Source of the DNA: Bacillus_AB infantis_C | Lineage (GTDB): Bacteria > Bacillota > Bacilli > Bacillales > Cytobacillaceae | Direction: 5' to 3' | Assembly: GCF_050107595.1 (NCBI RefSeq) | Contig: NZ_JBNILH010000004.1 | Span: 372,001 to 436,000, forward strand | Length of the DNA stretch: 64,000 nt | Shown here: positions 26,813-34,487 of the stretch, piece after piece | Position numbering within the stretch: the stretch's first letter is position 1 | Layout of the letters: each line of letters opens with the position of its first letter | Notes under the pieces: model-generated | The model's input: the letters and a program-made list of their open reading frames with translations, nothing else | What the model was told of the DNA's origin: nothing | Database searches by the model: none | Program-made: the position numbers and the translations under genes

Positions 26813-26840
26813 GTGACAAGAAAGCTGTCCCTCCGTCCAT

Positions 26841-27578
26841 TTATTTAGCCCGATGCACGGTCAAGTTCACTTTATTCGTTTCACATACAAATGTAGAAAG
26901 GTGGACTGGTTCATCCTTTGAATCAAAAGCAATCTTTACGATTCTGAATAGATTGGCGCCAATATCACATTCCAATAGTCTGGAATGGTCTTTCGTGGCT
27001 CCGATCACATCGATGATTTTGTCATTGCTGATTATTTCAGTGCTGTAATCCTCCAGGAGGATCTGATAGGTGGATTCAAGCCTCGCAATTTTCTTTTCCA
27101 AATCAGGGAATCGACTGAGAGAGTAATGTGCGATGTCGTAGAATAAAGGGCGGTCGTTTACATACATCAGCCGCTCCAATTCAAGAACAGGGCTGCCTTC
27201 TTCAATGCGAAGGTGCCCGGCGACTTCCGCTGATGCAGATATGACTTCGCTTCTTAATATCCGCGAGTTGGGAATCATCCCAAGCTGGTGGCTGAATTCC
27301 GAGAAGCCGCTTACAGACAATAGCTCGTTATGGAACTTATTTGAAGCCACAAACGTTCCTCTGCGCGGTACGCGTGTAAGAGTTCCTTCATTCACTAATT
27401 CCTCAATGGCTTTGCGGATCGTAATCCGGCTCACATTATAAATATCGCAAAGCTCTGCTTCTGTTGGAATTTGTTCATCCGGCTTGTATTTTCCGCTCTG
27501 GATGTCATTCTTCAGCATTTGCCTGATTTGCATATACAGCGGCTGAGGCGTTGAAGGATTTAAATTCATCTGGCTCAT
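26841..27578 (-). CDS. frlR: GntR/HutC-family regulator of fructoselysine use
   Basis: About 245 residues: winged HTH of the GntR type (about 15-75; IPTEAELCDIYNVSRITIRKA) and a UTRA effector domain (about 95-235; EEGSPVLELERLMYVNDRPLFY). HutC-type regulators usually bind phosphorylated sugars, here probably fructoselysine 6-phosphate. Last gene of the frl operon. An in-frame GTG overlaps the frlD stop but has no ribosome site. ATG at 27578 (GAAGG) or 27569 (AAGGA 8 nt upstream) are the likely starts. TATAAT near 27604-27613 hints at an extra promoter. Likely targets are the two TTGTATT/AATACAA repeats upstream of frlC and frlB. Confidence 0.85.
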   Translation of the reverse strand: MSQMNLNPSTPQPLYMQIRQMLKNDIQSGKYKPDEQIPTEAELCDIYNVSRITIRKAIEELVNEGTLTRVPRRGTFVASNKFHNELLSVSGFSEFSHQLGMIPNSRILRSEVISASAEVAGHLRIEEGSPVLELERLMYVNDRPLFYDIAHYSLSRFPDLEKKIARLESTYQILLEDYSTEIISNDKIIDVIGATKDHSRLLECDIGANLFRIVKIAFDSKDEPVHLSTFVCETNKVNLTVHRAK

Positions 27579-27631
27579 CCTTACCTTCGATAGATTGTTA
27601 AGATCTATTATACATTGATCTAACTCCCCAG

Positions 27632-28414
27632 TCACCAGGCACCAAAATATCTGATTGTATTGGCGGCAGTCTTCGCGCCCAATTCCAAACAGCTTTGTGT
27701 TGAAAGGCCTTTCAAAATACCATAAGTAAACCCGGCTATGAAAGAATCTCCCGCTCCCATCGTATCCACAACCTCAGTAGCCGCCACACCATACTCGTAA
27801 AAATCTTTTCCATCATAAGCAAGCGAACCTTTTTCACCCAAAGTGGCAACCGCAATCTTTGCCCCTTTGCCAACCGCATTTTTTAAAAATTGGCGGATAA
27901 ACGCATCATTTTCCTTATAAGAGAAGAAAGGATAATCAACATAAGGCAGCAAACTTTGAACCAGCTTATGGGCCAGCTGATCAGAAAAGTCAAAGGACGT
28001 CATCAGCCCTTTTTTCTTAAAAAGAGAAAAATAATCTTCCGCATGTCCCCAGAGCCCGGCATGCACCAGCTGATGAGCAGAAATAAATTCAAGTTCATCT
28101 CCTGTCAAAGCAAACTCACTCATAACACCCTCATCATAGTCACCAAACCGCCGGTCATTGCCTTCCATATGTACATCTGTAACGGCTGTTTTTCCTTCCT
28201 TTATGGAAAGATGTGTTGTATCCACCCCTTTATCCTGGATGCTTTTGATCATTTCCTCCCCATATTGGTCTGTGCCGACCCAGCCAACATACGCGGGTTC
28301 CGCTCCCAGTGCTTTTAAATAAACTGCCACATTTACCGGATTCCCCCCAGGGTAAGCTTTCCCGCTGTCCTTATAGACATCCATGCAGTTATCTCCGACT
28401 GTAACGACCTTCAT
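27632..28414 (-). CDS. frlD: Fructoselysine 6-kinase
   Basis: 260 residues, PfkB/ribokinase family. It phosphorylates fructoselysine at C6 with ATP. GGNPVNVAVY near the N terminus and VVDTMGAGDSFIAGF near the C terminus are the two PfkB signatures. Stretches such as RFGDYDEGVMSEFAL, HAGLWGHAEDYF and the terminal NTIRYFGAW match E. coli FrlD closely. AAAGGAGT precedes the ATG. Between frlB and frlR in the operon. Confidence 0.95.
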   Translation of the reverse strand: MKVVTVGDNCMDVYKDSGKAYPGGNPVNVAVYLKALGAEPAYVGWVGTDQYGEEMIKSIQDKGVDTTHLSIKEGKTAVTDVHMEGNDRRFGDYDEGVMSEFALTGDELEFISAHQLVHAGLWGHAEDYFSLFKKKGLMTSFDFSDQLAHKLVQSLLPYVDYPFFSYKENDAFIRQFLKNAVGKGAKIAVATLGEKGSLAYDGKDFYEYGVAATEVVDTMGAGDSFIAGFTYGILKGLSTQSCLELGAKTAANTIRYFGAW

Positions 28415-28444
28415 GGTGCTTTCACTCCTTTCAGCTTAAGAAAG

Positions 28445-28467
28445 GAGCACTGCAGCTAGCAGTGCTC
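28445..28467 (-). other. Intercistronic hairpin between frlB and frlD
   Basis: GAGCACTGC / GCAGTGCTC, a perfect 9-bp stem with a 5-nt loop. No T run follows, so it is more likely an mRNA processing or stability element than a terminator. Confidence 0.6.
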
Positions 28468-28476
28468 AATCATTTC

Positions 28477-29490
28477 TTAGTACTCCATTTTGCGATAATA
28501 GCGTCTGAGTTCCAAAGGATGATTTCTCTCCCGCTCAAGGTAAACGCTGATGCGGCTGAGGACAGCCCAGTTGATATTGACAGCGAAATGCTTCCTGAAT
28601 TCATCGCTGATTCCATCCATTTTAAAATCCTTCGTATCAATTACAGTCAGTTCTTTGGTGATCTTCTCTGCGAAACGCTCAACACGCTCGGCAAGCGGAC
28701 GGGTTTCATCTTCCCCTTTTAGGAGGATGACACTTGTATCTTCGACAACCAATTCAAGGGTGCCATGGAAAAACTCAGCAGCATGAATCGATTTTGCGTG
28801 GATCCACTGCATCTCTTCCAGAATACACATCGCATAAGAATACGTATTGCCCCAAAGGTTTCCTGAACCGACCATCATATGGTAGTCCGTGTCTTTATGC
28901 TTAACAGCAAATTCCTCCGCTTTTTTATCGAATGACTGTACTGCATCGAGAATGGCTCTTGGAAGCAATGATACTTCTTTCACAAATTGATCATATTGCG
29001 GGAACTCTTCATTGTTGTACATGAATCGGAAGGATACCATATATAACAGCATAAAGAATGTATCAAAAGAATGCTTTTCAGATCCAGTTGTGATGCAGTA
29101 GTCGACGATTTTTGTCAGCGGGGTGTCAGCTTCAGCGACCAAGGCCAGCGTTGTTGCTCCTCTTTCCCTGCAGAATTTTGCAGCCGCAACCGTTTCCTCT
29201 GTTGTGCCTGATACAGAAGTAAAGATGCAGACAGAATCCTTTGTAAAATGCTTAGGATTCGTGGCCATGAATTCTGAAGCAATTTCTGCGCGGACATCAA
29301 TGCTTGAGTGTGTTTTGAACATATATTCATAAGGATACATCATGGCGATCGTTCCTCCGGCGCCAATCATATAAATATTGTTGTATCCCTTTTTGCAGAT
29401 GCTATCTACGATTTCTTCGATTTTGCCTCTGTAGCCAAGGCCCTCTTTTTCTACTAGTTTCAAAAACAAATCTTCATCAAACTTCAACAT
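28477..29490 (-). CDS. frlB: Fructoselysine 6-phosphate deglycase
   Basis: 337 residues, two SIS domains. It splits fructoselysine 6-phosphate into glucose 6-phosphate and lysine. IYMIGAGGTIAMMYPYEY and IFTSVSGTTEETVAAA are the first sugar-phosphate site; SIHAAEFFHGTLELV holds the conserved glutamate and histidine of this isomerase-like family. ATG at 29490 is chosen because AAGGAGAG lies 8 nt upstream; a GTG three codons earlier abuts it. Its own upstream region carries an operator-like repeat, so it may be transcribed separately from frlCA. Confidence 0.94.
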   Translation of the reverse strand: MLKFDEDLFLKLVEKEGLGYRGKIEEIVDSICKKGYNNIYMIGAGGTIAMMYPYEYMFKTHSSIDVRAEIASEFMATNPKHFTKDSVCIFTSVSGTTEETVAAAKFCRERGATTLALVAEADTPLTKIVDYCITTGSEKHSFDTFFMLLYMVSFRFMYNNEEFPQYDQFVKEVSLLPRAILDAVQSFDKKAEEFAVKHKDTDYHMMVGSGNLWGNTYSYAMCILEEMQWIHAKSIHAAEFFHGTLELVVEDTSVILLKGEDETRPLAERVERFAEKITKELTVIDTKDFKMDGISDEFRKHFAVNINWAVLSRISVYLERERNHPLELRRYYRKMEY

Positions 29491-29534
29491 GGGGAACACT
29501 CTCCTTATGAGTTACTTGTTTTATTTGTTATGTC

Positions 29535-29558
29535 TTGTATTATAAATAAACAATACAA
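29535..29558. promoter_or_regulatory. FrlR operator candidate upstream of frlB
   Basis: TTGTATT (29535-29541), 10 bp, AATACAA (29552-29558). The identical repeat with the identical spacing occurs before frlC, and TTATTTGTTATG sits just left of both. Confidence 0.6.
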
Positions 29559-29623
29559 ATAATTCAATCTTTTTCCTTTAAAATTTATCAGGGAGTCAGT
29601 GAATGCTGACCCCCCTCCTTGGA

Positions 29624-30964
29624 TCAGGCAACTATATTGTCCTTAGCAGCCTTTGAACCATACTTTCTTTCCCAATAATAATAGACAGGAAGTCCGGTGG
29701 CGACGACGATAAGCGCCGCAATCATACCCTGGATCGGCGCCCAGGTAAAGGTTCCCCAGGCAAGCCAGGCAGCGCCGGCGATGGCCAAAATGGTTGTAAT
29801 CCTCCATAAAGGCATCCGATAGACCGGCTTATAATCGTCTCTTTTCCGGCATTTATAGACGGCTGCAAAGTCCATAATATTGATCAGGAGCTGGATAAGC
29901 GTAAAATATCCCAGCAGGGCCGTTAAATTGCCGAAGAAAACCAGGAAACACGCATAAATGACCTGCACCAATATAGAAAAGCTGGGAGTTTCATATTTCG
30001 GATGGACTTTCGCAAAGCGCTGAAAAAACAGGCCATCCTTTGCCATCGCGTATTCCAGGCGAGGCTGGAACATGATGCACGAGCTCAAAGAACCGAGTAT
30101 GACAACAATCGCTGTCACTCCTACAAACGATGAAGCAATGTCTGATAATCCCGGAATATATTTAACCGCATCAGAAACAGCGGCATTGGATTGAATAAGC
30201 TGTTCAAAAGGCATAAGGCCGATTACACAGACAGCAAGCAGTGTATAAAGCGTAAGGATAATGAAGATAGAAGTAATCAGCGCACGCGGCAGCACCTTGC
30301 CCGGATTCTTAAATTCCCCGGCCATAAAACAGATTGCCGCCATGCCCGTGTATGCCCAGGTTGTAGCTGAAACGCCTCCAATCAGGCTTGTTTCCGTACT
30401 GCCGGATGCTGGAGTATAAGAAAAGTTACCAGGATTCATATAGATAAAGCCAAGTGCAATGACAATAAGGAATGGAATGATTTTTACTGCTGTAATGATG
30501 ACTTGAAAGAGGCCGCCTTCTTTTACGCTTCTGTAATGTATTGCTGTGATGGCCAAAATAATGGCAATCCCGAGCAGCTTTCCATTCATCCCGTCAAAGA
30601 ATGGGAAGAAAGAAGCAACATATGAGACGATCGCAAGGGCCATAATCGAGATGCTTGGCGGATCAAGCGCCCAGAAGGTAGACCATCCATATAAGAAAGC
30701 CAATGGCCGCCAGCCTGCTTTATTGAGATATACGTAACCGCTTCCATTTTGCGGGTAGGCTGTAGACAGCTCTGCCAGCACCATAACTTGCGGAATAGCA
30801 ATAAGCCCGCCGATAATCCATGCCAAAATTGAAATAGTCGGGGTGCCAGCCGCTTTTGCCACTTCTCCTGTCGAAACAAAAATACCGGATCCTATTGTCG
30901 TCCCAACCGCAATCGCCAGCGCAGCCCAAAATCCAAGCTTGCGTGTAAGAGCCCCATTACTCAT
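29624..30964 (-). CDS. frlA: Fructoselysine permease (APC family)
   Basis: 446 residues with about 12 membrane segments, amino acid-polyamine-organocation family. AVGTTIGSGIFVSTGEVAKAAG is split by helix 1 as in APC transporters. It should import fructoselysine or related glycated amino acids. The start overlaps the end of frlC by 8 bp. B. subtilis uses an ABC importer in its frl operon, whereas this FrlA-type permease follows the E. coli arrangement. Confidence 0.9.
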   Translation of the reverse strand: MSNGALTRKLGFWAALAIAVGTTIGSGIFVSTGEVAKAAGTPTISILAWIIGGLIAIPQVMVLAELSTAYPQNGSGYVYLNKAGWRPLAFLYGWSTFWALDPPSISIMALAIVSYVASFFPFFDGMNGKLLGIAIILAITAIHYRSVKEGGLFQVIITAVKIIPFLIVIALGFIYMNPGNFSYTPASGSTETSLIGGVSATTWAYTGMAAICFMAGEFKNPGKVLPRALITSIFIILTLYTLLAVCVIGLMPFEQLIQSNAAVSDAVKYIPGLSDIASSFVGVTAIVVILGSLSSCIMFQPRLEYAMAKDGLFFQRFAKVHPKYETPSFSILVQVIYACFLVFFGNLTALLGYFTLIQLLINIMDFAAVYKCRKRDDYKPVYRMPLWRITTILAIAGAAWLAWGTFTWAPIQGMIAALIVVATGLPVYYYWERKYGSKAAKDNIVA

Positions 30965-31808
30965 TATGAGTTCCTCCAGTTTTAGAATGGAATGCTTCCA
31001 TCTCTCTTAATTTTTTCACAGACTCTGTAACTATTTTCTTTGGGTTCTTATAATAATCAGAACCCATAATCTCCAGGGTACATGCCCCCTTATACCTCCA
31101 GCGTTCAAGAGACTCTATATACCCCCGCCAATCCAGCACTCCATCATCCAGGGCCAGATGGGCATCTGACACACCATCCCCATCAATCAAATGAAAATGC
31201 TTAACATCCCGCAGAGTGGAAAAATAATCTTCAGGCGTTTCACCCGCGAGCTGCATCGCTACGGTATCTATCATTCCTGTTAGAGAAGGTGATTGGATTT
31301 CCTCGAGCATCCTCTTAACTCCCTCAACATCCATTACTAGATTGGTCTCAAACCTTGTTAACGGCTCCAAGACCAGATTCATTCCTTCCTTTTCCGCTAT
31401 CTTTGCCAGCTGATGAATTGAATCAGCGGCATATTTCCACGAGTCTCTCTTGCTGACAGAATGATCCCCAATGCCTGAAGTAATCAGCATCATATTGCAG
31501 TCCAGCTCCAGCGCAGCATACAAATTATCCTTAAAGTACTCAACACTGCTTCTTCTCCAATCAGAATCGGACGCCGCAATGTTATACGGATAGACACACT
31601 GCTCCGGTGTAAAGCAAACCAGCTCCATATTTCTCGATCGCAGCTCCCGCTTCATACTTCTTAAATGGCCAGGCAGATTCCGGTATACAAAGAAATGCGG
31701 CTCCCCAGCCCATAACTCAATATGCTGGATATCAAGACTTGTCATGCACTCCAAAAACTCCTTAAACGGATAATGCCTGAATGTGATATTCATCCCGGCA
31801 ATCTTCAT
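30957..31808 (-). CDS. frlC: Fructoselysine 3-epimerase
   Basis: 283 residues, sugar phosphate isomerase/epimerase (TIM barrel, AP endonuclease 2) fold. It interconverts fructoselysine and psicoselysine. IELWAGEPHFF, PEQCVYPYNIA, NLVLEPLTRFETN, HFHLIDGDGVSDAH and TLEIMG align with E. coli FrlC; E and H residues in them form the metal site. AGGAGG precedes the ATG. First gene of the operon, downstream of a cre-like box and an operator-like repeat. Confidence 0.92.
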   Translation of the reverse strand: MKIAGMNITFRHYPFKEFLECMTSLDIQHIELWAGEPHFFVYRNLPGHLRSMKRELRSRNMELVCFTPEQCVYPYNIAASDSDWRRSSVEYFKDNLYAALELDCNMMLITSGIGDHSVSKRDSWKYAADSIHQLAKIAEKEGMNLVLEPLTRFETNLVMDVEGVKRMLEEIQSPSLTGMIDTVAMQLAGETPEDYFSTLRDVKHFHLIDGDGVSDAHLALDDGVLDWRGYIESLERWRYKGACTLEIMGSDYYKNPKKIVTESVKKLREMEAFHSKTGGTHNE

Positions 31809-31826
31809 ATAATACCTCCTTCTTTT

Positions 31827-31841
31827 TTGAAAGCGCTTATT
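31827..31841. promoter_or_regulatory. cre-like CcpA box upstream of frlC
   Basis: TTGAAAGCGCTTATT matches the cre consensus with one mismatch and lies between the operator repeat and the frlC ribosome site, a position suited to catabolite repression by blocking transcription. Confidence 0.65.
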
Positions 31842-31853
31842 TATTTGTTATGA

Positions 31854-31879
31854 TTTGTATTATAGTTAGGTAATACAAA
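31854..31879. promoter_or_regulatory. FrlR operator candidate upstream of frlC
   Basis: TTTGTATTA (31854-31862) and TAATACAAA (31871-31879) form a perfect 9-bp inverted repeat. The core TTGTATT-N10-AATACAA is the same as that before frlB. Confidence 0.65.
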
Positions 31880-32022
31880 ACAAGCAATACTTTTTTGAAA
31901 ATTTAATATTTAATTCCCGACTCATAAAACGCCGGAACTGGCACCTTGTTCCCCAGTAAAAAATGAATTAAAATTTACACATTAAGGCTGGAAATCTAAG
32001 TTAAAAGCTAGGAGTTATACTG

Positions 32023-32307
32023 TTGAAAAATCTGTTATTCTTTCTCTTTCAAATGTTCTTATTCACTATTCTTCTGACCTTCAACTACTTTGTAGATCAA
32101 TTTATAAGCAGTCCTTTTGATTCTGGTGATTTGTTCGGCATTGGAGAAATGCTGCTATTATTCGTTCCGCTTGCCCTCCTTGCCGAAAAGGTATATAAGC
32201 GCTTTACAGATATTTCTTTTTTTCATAAGATGCTGATAAGCACACCGGCATTGGCCTGTGCCATCTTGATAACCGGCCTGGCTTCGGGTCAAATACTGAT
32301 GGGGTGA
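32023..32307 (+). CDS. Small hydrophobic membrane protein
   Basis: 94 residues, about three membrane segments, no recognised domain. TTG start with AGGAG (32010-32014) 8 nt upstream. It ends before a strong terminator. Product unknown. Confidence 0.6.
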   Translation: MKNLLFFLFQMFLFTILLTFNYFVDQFISSPFDSGDLFGIGEMLLLFVPLALLAEKVYKRFTDISFFHKMLISTPALACAILITGLASGQILMG

Positions 32308-32371
32308 AAATAGAAAAAGTCTTCAGCTACCTTCTATGCATTAATTAAACTAGTCAAAGACGCAGAAAAAT

Positions 32372-32417
32372 AAAAAAGAACGCCTTATTATTATGTAAGA
32401 ATAATAAGGCGTCCTTT
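32372..32417. terminator. Strong bidirectional terminator
   Basis: CGCCTTATTATT / AATAATAAGGCG with a 7-nt loop and flanking A and T runs, after the small membrane protein gene. Confidence 0.85.
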
Positions 32418-32470
32418 ACTTTAAATATCTCAAATATTCCATGCGACCATGCGCCACAGAAAAATAGCAG

Positions 32471-32501
32471 CAGGCCTATCCTTATAAAAGGATAAGGCCT
32501 G
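32471..32501 (-). terminator. Hairpin after the lipoprotein gene
   Basis: CAGGCCTATCCTT / AAGGATAAGGCCTG with one bulged base. On the minus strand it lies 25 bp after the lipoprotein stop; the T run is delayed, so termination may be partial. Confidence 0.55.
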
Positions 32502-32525
32502 AAGAGTCTACTTTACAGCTTTTCG

Positions 32526-33152
32526 CTAATTTCTAAAGTCTTGAATCAGCATGACATTGAAATCGCCATCATATGAGACCCAATTAACAGAGTCCACATG
32601 GATCTGATCATTTATTTGAGGCAAATCTTTTATAATCTGTTCTGCTTTGTTGAACAGCAATTCTGTTTCCTCATAAATTTCCGCATCAGCATTCTGAAAC
32701 TGTTTATTCATTTCCTCGCTAAATTCCTTAGTATTAGGCATAATTTTAATCGTATATTCAGTCTTTCCTGTTTCTTCATTTTTCCAAATATCAGCTTTGT
32801 AATGTGTATTTTCAATAGGATAGTTCTTATTTAGGTAGCTCTCTATGTTAAAATCTTTCTCGTTTGCTGTTTCATTTTCTTCACTTTCAGCAGGGTTTGA
32901 TGCTGTTTTCGAATCGGTGTCTTGATCCTGGCCAGAATCTTGATCATCCGGCTGCTGATTCGTCTCGGCCAATTCGTCCTCATTTCCAACATCACCGGCC
33001 TTATCAATCTTACCGGATGAAGTTTCTTTGCTCTCTTCCGGATTTTGTGTACTGTTGGTTACTGTATCTTTTTCAGCCTGGTTGGAACAAGCACCAATCG
33101 TCATCAGCAGCAGTGCTGTCAATAGCACAGAAAATAATCTCTTCATTTTCAT
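32526..33152 (-). CDS. Lipoprotein with acidic linker
   Basis: 208 residues. Lipobox MTIGAC near residue 22, then a ~75-residue E/D/Q/N/S-rich linker, then a compact alpha/beta C-terminal part of ~110 residues. Should be anchored on the outer face of the membrane. No family recognised for the C-terminal part. Start is the ATG at 33152; the frame is open further upstream but without a signal-like sequence. Monocistronic. Confidence 0.75.
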   Translation of the reverse strand: MKMKRLFSVLLTALLLMTIGACSNQAEKDTVTNSTQNPEESKETSSGKIDKAGDVGNEDELAETNQQPDDQDSGQDQDTDSKTASNPAESEENETANEKDFNIESYLNKNYPIENTHYKADIWKNEETGKTEYTIKIMPNTKEFSEEMNKQFQNADAEIYEETELLFNKAEQIIKDLPQINDQIHVDSVNWVSYDGDFNVMLIQDFRN

Positions 33153-33354
33153 GGTTATTCCAGCCTTTCTCCTATACGATAAGTTTTCTAGTATAGCATT
33201 CAATTTAGTATTATCCCTTTTTCGAAAGACTTCTCTTTGTGGCAGCTTGTTGAATTGCTGAAACTATATAAACGAGAGTATAGAGGTATCTACCCCACAG
33301 AAGCATAACGTTTTTTACTAAAACTCTTTTTTCAGCTGCGCCTATAGGCACCCG

Positions 33355-33840
33355 TTATTCAAAAATAAACTCTGCTGTTAAATTGTACACATCAAAGTCC
33401 CCTGATTCTCTAAAGTCCAGTACTTCTTTCACAATACGGTATTCGCCGGTGTCCAGGTCCCCATAGAACTGCTCCAAATTAACATTCCATTCCTTAACAT
33501 CTGAAGGACCCAGGTCGTAGCCAATACCAGTAAACGCGTGGTCACCATCTTCAGCAAATGGAACTTGGTACCAGTCACCTCCAATATTCTTTTCTAACCG
33601 GTAATCTTCACCGTAGATACATTGCTTATCAGAATGATTCTGAAGAATGACAGTCATGCCGGTACGGGAAACTGTTCCTTCCTTTGCTGTCATAGTTACA
33701 CCATGAAAGTTGTCAACAGTATCATATATTTCATGTTTCCAGTCAGTCTCAACTGGCTGGTCAGAATCCGCACTTTTACATCCAGATAAAAGCGTCAAAC
33801 TTATTGTGATAAAAAATAACAACCATATATATCGCTTCAG
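33355..33840 (-). CDS. Lipoprotein with immunoglobulin-like domain, probable CTG start
   Basis: 161 residues. The signal peptide MKRYIWLLFFITISLTLLS with lipobox LLSGC is complete only if translation starts at CTG 33840. AAGGGGG (33848-33854) lies 7 nt upstream of that codon. The first TTG, six codons later, would remove the basic n-region, and no ATG or GTG is available. The mature part (TVILQNHSDKQCIYGEDYRLE, then a beta-rich domain with WYQVPF) resembles bacterial immunoglobulin-like domains found in Bacillus lipoproteins. Role unknown. Confidence 0.65.
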   Translation of the reverse strand: MKRYIWLLFFITISLTLLSGCKSADSDQPVETDWKHEIYDTVDNFHGVTMTAKEGTVSRTGMTVILQNHSDKQCIYGEDYRLEKNIGGDWYQVPFAEDGDHAFTGIGYDLGPSDVKEWNVNLEQFYGDLDTGEYRIVKEVLDFRESGDFDVYNLTAEFIFE

Positions 33841-33947
33841 GAAGTCACCCCCTTAAGTTGTTAGACGCTATTTACAGGTAAAGGTTTCCATATTGCACCA
33901 AAAAAAAGTGTTTATCCCAACTGAGACTTAAAAGACATAACACAGCA

Positions 33948-34487
33948 TCAGTCTCTTTCAGCGGAAGACACTTCATCTTTGATTTTGCCCTTATATATAG
34001 AACAAGCCGCACAGCAAAGCAACATGGCCCCAAATCCAGCAATTATAATCCCAGGAGCTAGGATTTTTACAAAAGAAATCCCAATCATGCTGATACCGGC
34101 AATCAAATAGTGATGGATGGCATGCAGGCGGTAGGTTTTCTGCTCTATATGCCAGGCGTGGTGCCAGCCTTGAAGGAATCCAAGTGTGGCCTGAAGCAGG
34201 AGTGCTGTGTAAGGCAGAGAGCCCGCAGGCTGGCTGATGGTGCCTGCAAGGATATAGACAGCTCCCATCCCTATGTAGATGAACGGGTGATGGGAGCGAT
34301 ATTTGCTGCCTTTGGTTTGGTAAAGGCGATAGCCAAAGGCAGCAGAGAAGGAGAATATGGCGAACAGCCACCCAAAGAGAGTAAAGGACAGGGCCGCCTG
34401 CTTTAGCCATACAATATAATAAGGGAAAATAACAACCTGCCCGACCGATACAAACAGGGGGATGGCCTGGTCACTTTTAATTGTCAT
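33948..34487 (-). CDS. Polytopic membrane protein of unknown function
   Basis: 179 residues with about five membrane segments. Histidine-rich loops (RSHHPF, GWHHAWHIEQ, HAIHHYL) lie between helices 3 and 4, which could mean metal or heme binding. It overlaps the end of the FAD-oxidase gene by 11 bp, so the two are one operon and may work together, for example in electron transfer. That link is inference. Confidence 0.65.
   Translation of the reverse strand: MTIKSDQAIPLFVSVGQVVIFPYYIVWLKQAALSFTLFGWLFAIFSFSAAFGYRLYQTKGSKYRSHHPFIYIGMGAVYILAGTISQPAGSLPYTALLLQATLGFLQGWHHAWHIEQKTYRLHAIHHYLIAGISMIGISFVKILAPGIIIAGFGAMLLCCAACSIYKGKIKDEVSSAERD

Noticed and set aside
27579..27635. GTG start of FrlR overlapping the frlD stop
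   Set aside because: No ribosome site, and the added residues precede the conserved GntR N terminus; ATGs at 27578 or 27569 fit better.
29591..29620. Terminator after frlA
   Set aside because: GTCAG/CTGAC hairpin with G/C flanks but no T run in either direction.
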